Notes: generated by a model not told the origin, from the letters alone. A stretch of 8,304 bases of DNA from CAYLLT01 sp964591605 (GCA_964591605.1 CAZQEN010000334.1:1-8304); one strand, 5' to 3'; positions 1-6,594 are shown, counted from the first letter of the stretch. Made by a program: numbers and translations.

Positions 1-1971
1 ATCCACGTGTTCTCGATCGGCTACATGGCCGGGCACAGCGACGAAATCGCCGGCCAGAGCAAATATCACCGTTTCTTCTGCTATCTGTCGCTCTTCTGCT
101 TCTCGATGCTCGGCCTGGTGATCGCCAGCAGCCTGCTGTTCCTGTTCATCTTCTGGGAGCTGGTCGGGCTGTGCTCGTATCTGCTGATCGGCTTCTACTT
201 TGACCGAAAGTACGCTTCGAACGCGGCGATCAAGGCATTCGTCACCAACCGCGTGGGTGACTTCGGCTTCATCATCGGCCTGGGCATGGTGTTCCTGTTC
301 CTGGGCGACTTCTCGCTGGGCGGGGCGGCCGAGAAGCTGCGCGAGCAGTACGCGGCCAACGGCCCGCTGTTCGCGACCCGGTTCATGGGCATCACCCTCG
401 CGACCTGGATGGGCTGCCTGCTCTTCTGCGGAGCCATCGGCAAAAGCGCCCAGTTCCCCCTGCACGTGTGGCTTCCTGACGCCATGGCCGGCCCCACACC
501 GGTCAGCGCCCTGATCCACGCGGCGACGATGGTGGCGGCCGGTGTCTACCTCGTCGCGCGGATCTTCGTGCTGCTCACGCCGTACGCCCAGCTCTTCATC
601 GCCGTCATCGGCTGTATCACGCTGACGATCACCGCGCTGGTGGCCATCGTGCAGACCGACATCAAGAAGGTCCTCGCGTACTCCACTCTGTCGCAGCTCG
701 GTTACATGATCCTGGGCATGGGCGTGGGGGCCTGGATCGGCGCCCTCTTCCATCTGCTCACGCACGCGTTTTTCAAGGCCCTCATGTTCCTCGGCTCCGG
801 GCAGGTGATCGAAGGCTGCCACCACGAGCAGGACATCCGCAAGATGGGTGGCCTGTGGCGCAAGATGCCCGTCACCTGCGTGACGTTTCTGGTTGGGGTG
901 CTGGCGATCGCGGGCTTTGGCCTTCCCGGGACGCAGTTTGGCCTGGGCGGCTTCTTCAGCAAGGACGAAATCCTCGCCGTGGCGTATCACCGCACGTTCG
1001 CGGCGGATCACGCGGTACATTCGGTGGGCGGAGCGCATGCGAGAGGCTCGGGCGGGCAGGTGCTGGCCACATTTGCGCAGGCCGGCAGCGAACACGGCCA
1101 CACGGCCACCGACGCGAGCGGCGGGCCCGCGCCCGGAGCGGCGGCCGGCGAGCACGCAGCGGCTCATTCTCAGGCGTCGCCCCTGGCCGCCGATACGAGG
1201 CTGCCATGGTTCCTCTCGTTCCTGTTCTGTCTCCCGCTGACCATCGCATACGTCACGCCGTTCTACATGATGCGGGTTTGGTGGCTGACGTTCATGGGCA
1301 AACCGCGCGACCATCACGTTCATGACCACGCTCACGAGAGCCGGCTCATGTACATTCCGCTCATCGTCCTGGCGGTGGGCACCCTGTGGTCGAGCTACTA
1401 TGTCTTCCGGCCGATGGTGGCGGAGGCACATCCGCACGACTTCCTGGTCCTTTCGTATGACGGTGGACATCATGCCGAGCACGGCGCGGCCATCGGGCAC
1501 GACGTGCATCTCCGGCTCGCCAAGCTGGTGGGATGGGCCTTCGTCGTCGGCTTCCTGATCGCCATCGCGATCTATGCCAAGGGTCTGGCCCTGGCCGAGC
1601 GGATCAGGAACGGGCTGCGGCCACTGCACACGCTGCTCGATCACAAGTTCTACTTCGACGAGCTGTACAACACGTTCCTCGTGGGCGGCATTCTGGTGAT
1701 CAAGAGCATCGCCTATGCGTTCGACAAGTTCTTCGTCGACGGCCTGGTGAATCTGTCGGCGCTGATCACGAAGTGGCTGGCCATGCTCAGCGGCCGCGTG
1801 ATCGACGCCAAGGGCGTTGACGGGCTGGTGAATGCCGTCGGCTTCGGAGCGATGGAACTGGGCGGCGCGGTGCGGACGCCCCAGGATGGGCGTATCCGCA
1901 ACTACATTCTGTACGTGGCCTGCGGTGCGACGGCGGCGGTGCTGGTGGTCGTCTTCGTGCCCTGGAGGTAG
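1..1971 (+). CDS. nuoL: NADH-quinone oxidoreductase subunit L (NuoL), 5' partial
   Basis: Largest antiporter-like membrane subunit of complex I, forming the distal proton channel and carrying the long lateral helix. The frame is open from base 1 (first codons Ile-His), so the gene starts upstream. The GTG at 7 is internal, because the family continues upstream with the same motif. Counting from the first codon: FWELVG with the channel Glu at 53, GKSAQFPLHVWLPDAM with Lys148, the THAFFKAL helix with His255 and Lys259, and FSKDEIL with Lys321-Asp322. These match E. coli Glu144, Lys229, His338/Lys342 and Lys399/Asp400. By that alignment about 90 N-terminal residues are missing. Residues about 331-401 are an Ala/Gly/His-rich insert in a loop that is short in most homologues. 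A His-rich loop (DHHVHDHAHES) follows the next helix. The C-terminus (about 540-656) holds the lateral-helix region and a last membrane segment. The stop codon TAG (1969-1971) lies inside a palindromic repeat. nuoM follows after 132 bp. The identification is secure. Confidence 0.97.
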   Translation: MHVFSIGYMAGHSDEIAGQSKYHRFFCYLSLFCFSMLGLVIASSLLFLFIFWELVGLCSYLLIGFYFDRKYASNAAIKAFVTNRVGDFGFIIGLGMVFLFLGDFSLGGAAEKLREQYAANGPLFATRFMGITLATWMGCLLFCGAIGKSAQFPLHVWLPDAMAGPTPVSALIHAATMVAAGVYLVARIFVLLTPYAQLFIAVIGCITLTITALVAIVQTDIKKVLAYSTLSQLGYMILGMGVGAWIGALFHLLTHAFFKALMFLGSGQVIEGCHHEQDIRKMGGLWRKMPVTCVTFLVGVLAIAGFGLPGTQFGLGGFFSKDEILAVAYHRTFAADHAVHSVGGAHARGSGGQVLATFAQAGSEHGHTATDASGGPAPGAAAGEHAAAHSQASPLAADTRLPWFLSFLFCLPLTIAYVTPFYMMRVWWLTFMGKPRDHHVHDHAHESRLMYIPLIVLAVGTLWSSYYVFRPMVAEAHPHDFLVLSYDGGHHAEHGAAIGHDVHLRLAKLVGWAFVVGFLIAIAIYAKGLALAERIRNGLRPLHTLLDHKFYFDELYNTFLVGGILVIKSIAYAFDKFFVDGLVNLSALITKWLAMLSGRVIDAKGVDGLVNAVGFGAMELGGAVRTPQDGRIRNYILYVACGATAAVLVVVFVPWR

Positions 1972-2091
1972 GGTGGGCTTTGCCCACCACCAGGTAGGGT
2001 GGGCTTCGCCCACCTTTGCGATGGCCAGCGCTGGATGGCGGTGATGGTGGGCAGAGCCCACCCTACGGATGGTGGGCAGAGCCCACCCTAC
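1968..2091. repeat. Four-copy GGTGGGC/GCCCACC hairpin repeat array between nuoL and nuoM
   Basis: There are four near-identical 21-22 bp units, each starting GTAGGGTGGGC and closing with GCCCACC: 1968-1989 and 1994-2014 in forward orientation, 2045-2066 and 2070-2091 in reverse. Every unit is itself a hairpin (GGTGGGC, three-base loop, GCCCACC), and the units differ only in the loop (TTT, TTC, TCT read in one orientation). Because pairs 1-2 and 3-4 are mutually inverted, the whole block can also fold into one long stem. Its centre holds a small perfect palindrome (CCAGCGCTGG, 2025-2034). The layout resembles REP/BIME elements. There is no T-tract, so a simple intrinsic terminator is unlikely in this position inside an operon. 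Roles in mRNA stability, processing or attenuation between nuoL and nuoM are inference. Confidence 0.9.
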
Positions 2092-2103
2092 AAGGGTTGA
2101 ATC

Positions 2104-3729
2104 GTGGAATACGGATCATTACTCAACTATCTGATCTTCCTGCCGGTGGTGGGGGCGCTGGCGTGCCTGGTCGCCCCGAGCAGCAAGGCGTGCAAGACCA
2201 TCGGCGTGGCCTTCACCGCGCTGACATTCGTGCTCTCGCTCTGGTTGTTTCAGAACTTCGCGTACTGGAAGGGCCCGATCTTCGGCGATGGCTACGGCCA
2301 AGGGCTCTATCAGGTCACCCGGCTGGCCTGGATCACGTTCGAGAGCGGCTCGAAGATCGAATACTACGTCGGCGTTGACGGCCTGAGCTTCCCGCTCGTC
2401 ATCCTCACGACTTTCATCACGTTTCTGGCTGCCTTGGCGAGCTGGAATTTCGAGCACTGGAAGGTCAGCCGCGGGATTCGCGGATATTTCTGCCTGCTCC
2501 TCCTGCTCGAGACGGGCATGATCGGCACGTTCGTGGCCCTCGACTTCTTCCTGTTCTACATCTTCTGGGAAGTGATGCTCCTGCCGATGTACTTCCTCAT
2601 CGGCGTGTGGGGCGGGCCGCGCAAGGAATACGCGGCGATCAAGTTCTTCATCTATACCCTGGCCGGCTCGGTGCTGATGCTCGTGGCGATCGTGGGGTTC
2701 TACTTCTACGCCCCGGACGGCCATCGTACGTTCGACCTGATCAAGATGGCCACCGACCCGGCCATTCAGACGGCGTTCAACGACCCGGCTCAGAAGTTCC
2801 TCTGGTGGTCGTTCCCGACGGCGATGTTCGTGTTCCTGTTCATCGCCTTCGCGATCAAGGTGCCGATCTTCCCGTTCCACACATGGTTACCCGACGCCCA
2901 CGTGGAGGCCCCGACACCGATCTCGATGATCCTGGCGGGCGTCCTGCTGAAGATGGGCGCTTACGGCCTGTTCCGGATCGCGTATCCGATTCTGCCGTCG
3001 GCCGCCTATGCCCTGGCCTACGGCCTGGCGGTGCTGGGCGTCATCAACATCATCTACGGCGCCCTGTGCGCGATGGCCCAGAGCGACTTCAAGCGGCTCG
3101 TCGCCTACAGCTCGATCAGCCACATGGGCTACGTCCTGCTGGGCACGGCCATCATGACGACGGCCGGCTGGCAGGGGGCCATGTTCCAGGTGATCGCCCA
3201 CGGCATTTCGAGCCCCATGTGCTTTTTTTTAGTCGGTGTGATCTACGACCGCGCGCACCATCGCGAGATCAACCGCTTCGGCGGCCTGTGGCTCACGATG
3301 CCGGTGTACGGTTCGCTGGCGACGCTCGGTTTCTTCGCGTCGCTGGGGTTGCCCGGCTTGTGCGGGTTCATCGGTGAGTTCTGGGTGCTGATCGCAACGT
3401 TCGGAGCCCCGTTCTCCTGGGCCAAACCGATCGCGGTGATCGCGGCATTCGGCGTCGTTTTGACGGCCGGCTACATCCTGTGGATGATCCAGCGCGTCTA
3501 TCTGGGCAAGCCGCGCGAAGAGTATAAGGACTTCCCGGAGGCCGACGGGCGCGAGATTTTCATTCTGACGCCGATGGCCGTCCTGTGCGTCGTGCTGGGA
3601 ATCCTGCCGATGCAGACGATGCTGAACTTCACGACCGGCACGCTCGCACACATCACGTCGCTCATCGGCAAGCACGCGACGATCGTGCAGGCGACGCTGG
3701 ACAGCGTGGCCAGCGCGCTGGGGCGATGA
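2104..3729 (+). CDS. nuoM: NADH-quinone oxidoreductase subunit M (NuoM)
   Basis: Middle antiporter-like membrane subunit of complex I, 541 residues, slightly longer than E. coli NuoM. It starts at GTG 2104, with a purine-rich AAGGG a few bases upstream just beyond the repeat array. The N-terminal segment LLNYLIFLPVVGALACLV is a normal first membrane helix, which supports this start. Family landmarks are VDGLSFPLVILTTF at about 91-104, FWEVMLLPMYFLIG with Glu156 (E. coli Glu144), IKVPIFPFHTWLPDAHVEAPTP with Lys252 (Lys234), LLKMGAYGLFR with Lys283 (Lys265), KRLVAYSSISHMGYVLLG with His340, AHGISSP with His366, and FIGEFWVL with Glu425 (Glu407). All the charged channel residues are present, so the subunit should translocate protons. 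A run of eight T (3223-3230) at codons 374-376 stands out in this GC-rich gene. The gap to nuoN is 196 bp and is mostly filled by repeats of a different family. Confidence 0.98.
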   Translation: MEYGSLLNYLIFLPVVGALACLVAPSSKACKTIGVAFTALTFVLSLWLFQNFAYWKGPIFGDGYGQGLYQVTRLAWITFESGSKIEYYVGVDGLSFPLVILTTFITFLAALASWNFEHWKVSRGIRGYFCLLLLLETGMIGTFVALDFFLFYIFWEVMLLPMYFLIGVWGGPRKEYAAIKFFIYTLAGSVLMLVAIVGFYFYAPDGHRTFDLIKMATDPAIQTAFNDPAQKFLWWSFPTAMFVFLFIAFAIKVPIFPFHTWLPDAHVEAPTPISMILAGVLLKMGAYGLFRIAYPILPSAAYALAYGLAVLGVINIIYGALCAMAQSDFKRLVAYSSISHMGYVLLGTAIMTTAGWQGAMFQVIAHGISSPMCFFLVGVIYDRAHHREINRFGGLWLTMPVYGSLATLGFFASLGLPGLCGFIGEFWVLIATFGAPFSWAKPIAVIAAFGVVLTAGYILWMIQRVYLGKPREEYKDFPEADGREIFILTPMAVLCVVLGILPMQTMLNFTTGTLAHITSLIGKHATIVQATLDSVASALGR

Positions 3730-3749
3730 GCGGGGGAGGGTGATGGCAG

Positions 3750-3925
3750 GTGTGGTACCGGCGTCGCGCCGGTGCGAGTAGAGGTGTGACACGGGCGTCC
3801 AGCCCGTCCATGCACAGGCGAGACGCCTGTGCCACACCCACAGGCGAGACGCCTGTGCCACACGCGGATACAGACGGGAAGCTTGTGTCACAGATAAGGA
3901 TACAGGCGAGAGGCCTGTGCCACAC
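3750..3925. repeat. Array of six 17-bp hairpin repeats between nuoM and nuoN
   Basis: There are six related imperfect palindromes of 17 bp, each next to a GTGTGG/GTGTGAC or GCCACAC tag. Cores: A 3757-3773 (ACCGGCG TCG CGCCGGT), B 3791-3807 (ACGGGCG TCC AGCCCGT), C 3814-3830 and D 3840-3856 (both ACAGGCG AGA CGCCTGT), E about 3870-3886 (degenerate, AGCTTGT arm) and F 3902-3918 (ACAGGCG AGA GGCCTGT). A and B have the tag on their left (GTGTGG, GTGTGAC), while C-F have GCCACAC on their right, so the array contains both orientations. C and D with their tags are identical over 24 bp, at a 26-bp period. Repeats of this type are familiar in planctomycete and related genomes, where they are often mistranslated as small proteins. 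F ends immediately before the nuoN ATG. Function unknown; spread by a REP-associated transposase acting in trans is a possibility. Confidence 0.9.
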
Positions 3926-5575
3926 ATGAACGACGTGCTTGGAAACATCTGGATGCCTGGGGGCGCGGACCTGCGGCTGATTTCGCCCGAGCTGGCCCTG
4001 GTGGCGACGCTGGCGGCGATGCTCATCGTGCCGATCATCACGGGCCGCGGCAACCAGCTCTCGGCGGGCATTGCCCTGGTCGGCTCGCTCGCCGCGCTGA
4101 TTGCCTCCGCCGCGCTGCTCTATGGCCCCGTGCAGGCGGCTGCCCTGGGCGGAATGTCGCCCGCCGGCACGACTCCGATGCTGGTGGCCGACAAGCTCGC
4201 CGTCTTCTTCAAGATCTTTCTGATGGTCTTCCTGGTGCTCGTGACGTGGCTCTGGCTGATCGGCGTCTGGTCCGCATCACCGGGGGTGGGGCGCGACCCG
4301 GCCGGAGAAAAAAACGGAGCCGAGTTCTTCGTGCTCCTGCTCACCAGCGCGCTGGGCATGTCGCTCATGGTCAGCACGACGAACCTGCTGGTGATCGTGA
4401 TCGCGATCGAAACCGCCTCGCTGCCCAGCTATGCCATCGTCGCCAGCGACAAACGATCTCGACTCGGGGCGGAGGCATCGCTCAAGTACGTGCTCTTCGG
4501 CGCGGCCACCGCTGCCATCATGATGTACGGCGTCTCGCTGCTCTACGGCCTGTTCGGAACGCTGGACGTTCCGACGATCGCCGCGGGCGTCGCGACAGGC
4601 GGCGCGTCGGTGCTCGCGATGCTCGCGCTGTTCGCTCTGCTCGTGGGGATCGCGTTCAAGATCTCCGCGGCGCCTTTCCACTTCTGGTGCCCTGACGTGT
4701 TTGACGGCGCCCCCATCGAGGTGACCACGTGGCTGAGCGTGGCCAGCAAAGCCGCCGGCCTGGGTCTCCTGCTGCGCATCGTGAGCATCTTCAGCACCTC
4801 CCCGCAGGCGGCCGAGCCGATGCTGCCGGCGGCGTATGCGATCGGCTTCATCGCCGCGCTCACGTGCACAGTCGGCAACCTGGCCGCCCTGCGGCAGGAG
4901 AGCGTCAAGCGGCTGCTGGCCTACTCCTCGATCGCCCACGCGGGCTACATGATGATGGCGGCGGCCATCTTCGTCCCGACCGCCGGCCCGAGCAGCCTGG
5001 CCGTGGCGCCCGTCGTCGCCTATCTGCTCGTGTACCTGCTCATGAACCTGGGCGCGTTCGGCGTCACCGCCCTGGTCGCCTGGCAGAGCGGTACGGACCG
5101 GATTTCGGCGTTCACCGACCTGGGCCGGCGCGCACCCTGGCTCGCCGTGCCGATGGCCGTCTGCCTGTTCTCGCTCGTTGGCCTGCCGCCGCTGGGCGGC
5201 TTCACCGGGAAGTGGTACTTGCTGGTCGCGCTCGGAAAGGCCGCCGACTCGCAGCCCTGGCTGTGGGCCCTCGTCCTCGTGGCGGCCATCAACACCGCGA
5301 TCAGCCTGTTCTATTACGTGAAGATCGTTCGGCAGATGTTCCTGGTCCATGACGAGCGGCTGGCGCGCGTCGATGCGCCCTTTGCCGGACTGGCCATGGT
5401 GAACGCGTGTGCCGTCCTGCTCCTGCTGCTCGGCACGATCCTGTTCGGACCGCTTGGCGAGAAGTCACGCACCTACGCTTCGGATCTCTATGCCTCGAAT
5501 CCTTCGCTGCCGGCAGTCGTGCAGGGTGATCCGACCGATGTGACGGCGGCGGCATCCTTCTCACGATCGCCATGA
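3926..5575 (+). CDS. nuoN: NADH-quinone oxidoreductase subunit N (NuoN)
   Basis: Antiporter-like membrane subunit of complex I nearest the quinone-proximal end of the arm, 549 residues from ATG 3926. That ATG is preferred over an in-frame GTG at 3917, which lies in the repeat. ATG 3953 is an alternative with a weak GGA upstream. No convincing Shine-Dalgarno site precedes 3926; the nearest purine-rich stretch (GAGAGG, 3908-3913) belongs to the repeat. Landmarks: VIAIETASLPSYAI with Glu162 (E. coli Glu133), LGAEASLKYVLFGA with Lys187 (Lys158), IAFKISAAPFHFWCPDVFDGAP with Lys245 (Lys217), SVASKAAGLGLLLR with Lys275 (Lys247), KRLLAYSSIAHAGYMM with His338, and GLPPLGGFTGKWYLL with Lys429 (Lys395). 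A hydrophilic loop at about 117-132 and a polar C-terminal tail of about 40 residues flank the membrane core. The stop codon overlaps the start of the next gene (ATGA), which points to translational coupling. Confidence 0.97.
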   Translation: MNDVLGNIWMPGGADLRLISPELALVATLAAMLIVPIITGRGNQLSAGIALVGSLAALIASAALLYGPVQAAALGGMSPAGTTPMLVADKLAVFFKIFLMVFLVLVTWLWLIGVWSASPGVGRDPAGEKNGAEFFVLLLTSALGMSLMVSTTNLLVIVIAIETASLPSYAIVASDKRSRLGAEASLKYVLFGAATAAIMMYGVSLLYGLFGTLDVPTIAAGVATGGASVLAMLALFALLVGIAFKISAAPFHFWCPDVFDGAPIEVTTWLSVASKAAGLGLLLRIVSIFSTSPQAAEPMLPAAYAIGFIAALTCTVGNLAALRQESVKRLLAYSSIAHAGYMMMAAAIFVPTAGPSSLAVAPVVAYLLVYLLMNLGAFGVTALVAWQSGTDRISAFTDLGRRAPWLAVPMAVCLFSLVGLPPLGGFTGKWYLLVALGKAADSQPWLWALVLVAAINTAISLFYYVKIVRQMFLVHDERLARVDAPFAGLAMVNACAVLLLLLGTILFGPLGEKSRTYASDLYASNPSLPAVVQGDPTDVTAAASFSRSP

Positions 5576-6030
5576 GCCACGAGCAGATTCACACCATCGA
5601 CGTACTCAACCAGCTCTATGCGGCGGAGATGCAGGGCGTCCTGCCGCGTCTGACCGACCTCCAGATCTCGGCCTCTCCCGGAAACGCCGCTCAGGCCCTG
5701 CCCCTGCGGCGGGTGGCCGCCCAGTCGCTCGAACACCGCGAGTGGCTGGTGGAAGCCCTCGATGCGGCAGACGGCGCACTCTGGCCGGCGTCAATGGACG
5801 TGTCCACCGCGATGCTCCACTATCTGTCGGTTCGGACCATCCTGCCCATGGTCATACACGACATCGAGCGACGGCTCGAAGCGTACGACCGGGCTGCGCA
5901 ATCCCGCCCGCTCCTGCCCGAGGCCGTGGATGCGATCAGCCGCATCAGCCGCCGCTACTCCGATACCCTGGCCCAACTCCGCTCACTCGCGCCCGCCGGC
6001 GCGCAGGCGGGGGGGGCTGCGGCAGGCTGA
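5572..6030 (+). CDS. Hypothetical soluble helical protein coupled to nuoN
   Basis: A 152-residue protein whose ATG overlaps the nuoN stop (ATGA at 5572-5575). There is no Shine-Dalgarno site of its own, so it is probably translated by ribosomes finishing nuoN. It has no signal peptide or membrane helix. The pattern suggests a helical bundle: helices at about 5-31, 39-67, 77-109 and 115-140, then a low-complexity Ala/Gly tail. Helix 1 (LNQLYAAEMQGVLPRL) and helix 2 (AAQSLEHREWLVEALDAAD) loosely recall ferritin-like proteins, where Glu and ExxH residues bind two metals. Here Glu19, Glu54/His55 and Glu99 are possible ligands, but there is no ExxH and helix 4 (about 119-137) has no Glu or His. 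A classical di-iron site is therefore not supported. I do not recognise the family. Position suggests a role tied to complex I amount, assembly or protection, but that is inference from context. A run of eight G (6009-6016) lies near the 3' end. Confidence 0.82.
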   Translation: MSHEQIHTIDVLNQLYAAEMQGVLPRLTDLQISASPGNAAQALPLRRVAAQSLEHREWLVEALDAADGALWPASMDVSTAMLHYLSVRTILPMVIHDIERRLEAYDRAAQSRPLLPEAVDAISRISRRYSDTLAQLRSLAPAGAQAGGAAAG

Positions 6031-6068
6031 TACCTGCTCCGCACACAAACAGAACGGGCGGCCCCCCC
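6010..6068. terminator. Possible bidirectional terminator stem-loop
   Basis: Seven G plus CTGC (6010-6020) pair with GCGG plus seven C (6058-6068), giving an 11-bp stem with one G-U wobble in the + strand transcript. The 37-nt loop contains a second small hairpin (GCAGG 6022-6026 with CCTGC 6033-6037). The stem begins inside the last codons of the 5572-6030 gene and lies between two convergent genes, a sensible place to end both transcripts. No T-tract follows on either strand, so it would be a non-canonical terminator or a 3'-end stabiliser. Confidence 0.45.
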
Positions 6069-6138
6069 AGAGGTCCGTCCGTCCCGCCGCCGATCCATCG
6101 GCTGCTTTCCGGTTGTCGATCCTCGCTCGACGGCCCCG

Positions 6139-6594
6139 TTATGGCTGCTGCACGGCGGTGACCGTGTACAGGCTCGCCGGCGTGCCGGTCTCGAACGCGA
6201 AGATTTGGTGGTCGCCGGTCGAGGTGCTCAGGAAGCTCAGGCTCGTCAGGTTGGTCACGGGGAACAGCTCCTGCGCGACGATGTTGAACTGGGCATCGAA
6301 CACTCGGACCTGCGGCCGGCTCCCCGTGGTGTTGCCTTCGACGCTGACGTTGATCACCTTGCCCGCGGACGTCGGATTGAACGTGCCCGCGAACACAAAG
6401 CCGCCCAGGAATGACGTCCGTGTGTTGGTCAGCAGCGTGGTCGGCTGAGCGCCCTGAACGTTGCCGCCGGTGTTGCCTCCCGTCGTGGGAACCGTCCCGC
6501 CGGGGTTCTCCGCAACCGGACAACCCTGACCCATCATCAGCGGAAGGGCCATTCCGCTGACGAGAACTGCAAACTGCAGACGTTTGAGAAACAT
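6139..6594 (-). CDS. Exported small beta-rich protein, possible lipoprotein
   Basis: A 151-residue protein starting at ATG 6594, chosen over an upstream in-frame start at 6633 because a strong Shine-Dalgarno sequence (AAGGAGAGG) ends four bases before it and a signal peptide begins there. Residues 1-24 (MFLKRLQFAV, then a hydrophobic stretch to MMGQG) form an export signal. Cys25 directly after GQG could be lipid-anchored, but this lipobox is atypical (Gly rather than Leu at -3). Residues about 27-46 are a Gly/Thr/Pro/Asn-rich linker. Residues about 48-151 alternate hydrophobic and polar positions (GKVINVSVEG, RPQVRVFDAQ, DHQIFAFETG, SLYTVTAVQ), suggesting a beta-sandwich resembling the pre-peptidase C-terminal type found in secreted proteins. 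No catalytic motif is visible. It stands alone, convergent with the nuo operon and 280 bp downstream of tpx. Function unknown; an envelope or surface role is likely. Confidence 0.8.
   Translation of the reverse strand: MFLKRLQFAVLVSGMALPLMMGQGCPVAENPGGTVPTTGGNTGGNVQGAQPTTLLTNTRTSFLGGFVFAGTFNPTSAGKVINVSVEGNTTGSRPQVRVFDAQFNIVAQELFPVTNLTSLSFLSTSTGDHQIFAFETGTPASLYTVTAVQQP

Noticed and set aside
7..9. GTG at 7 as the start of nuoL
   Set aside because: The frame is open to base 1 and NuoL proteins continue upstream of this motif by roughly 90 residues; the gene is cut by the window edge.
2016..2378. Small + strand open frame overlapping the nuoL-nuoM repeats and the start of nuoM
   Set aside because: It is out of frame with nuoM, composed of repeat translation plus shadow sequence, and has no ribosome site.
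2119..2880. Long antisense open frame (253 codons) opposite nuoM
   Set aside because: Its Arg/Glu/His/Asp-rich translation is the usual antisense shadow of a GC-rich membrane protein gene; nuoM on the other strand is certain.
3814..3863. CRISPR-like direct repeats
   Set aside because: Two identical 24-bp units are separated by only 2 bp and the others differ in the arms and face both ways; there are no spacers of 25-40 bp and no cas genes.
3229..4071. Antisense open frames across the nuoM-nuoN gap with phrases such as WHRRLAC, AQASRL and GTGVSPV
   Set aside because: These are translations of the palindromic repeats, a known artefact in planctomycete annotation, and not a repeat protein.
4277..5350. 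Long antisense open frame (357 codons) opposite nuoN
   Set aside because: Same reason: extreme Arg/Gly/His/Asp composition, no domain, and full overlap with a secure gene.
5572..6030. Calling the nuoN-coupled protein a ferritin or bacterioferritin
   Set aside because: No ExxH motif in helix 2 and no Glu or His in the predicted fourth helix; only the loose helical pattern is similar.
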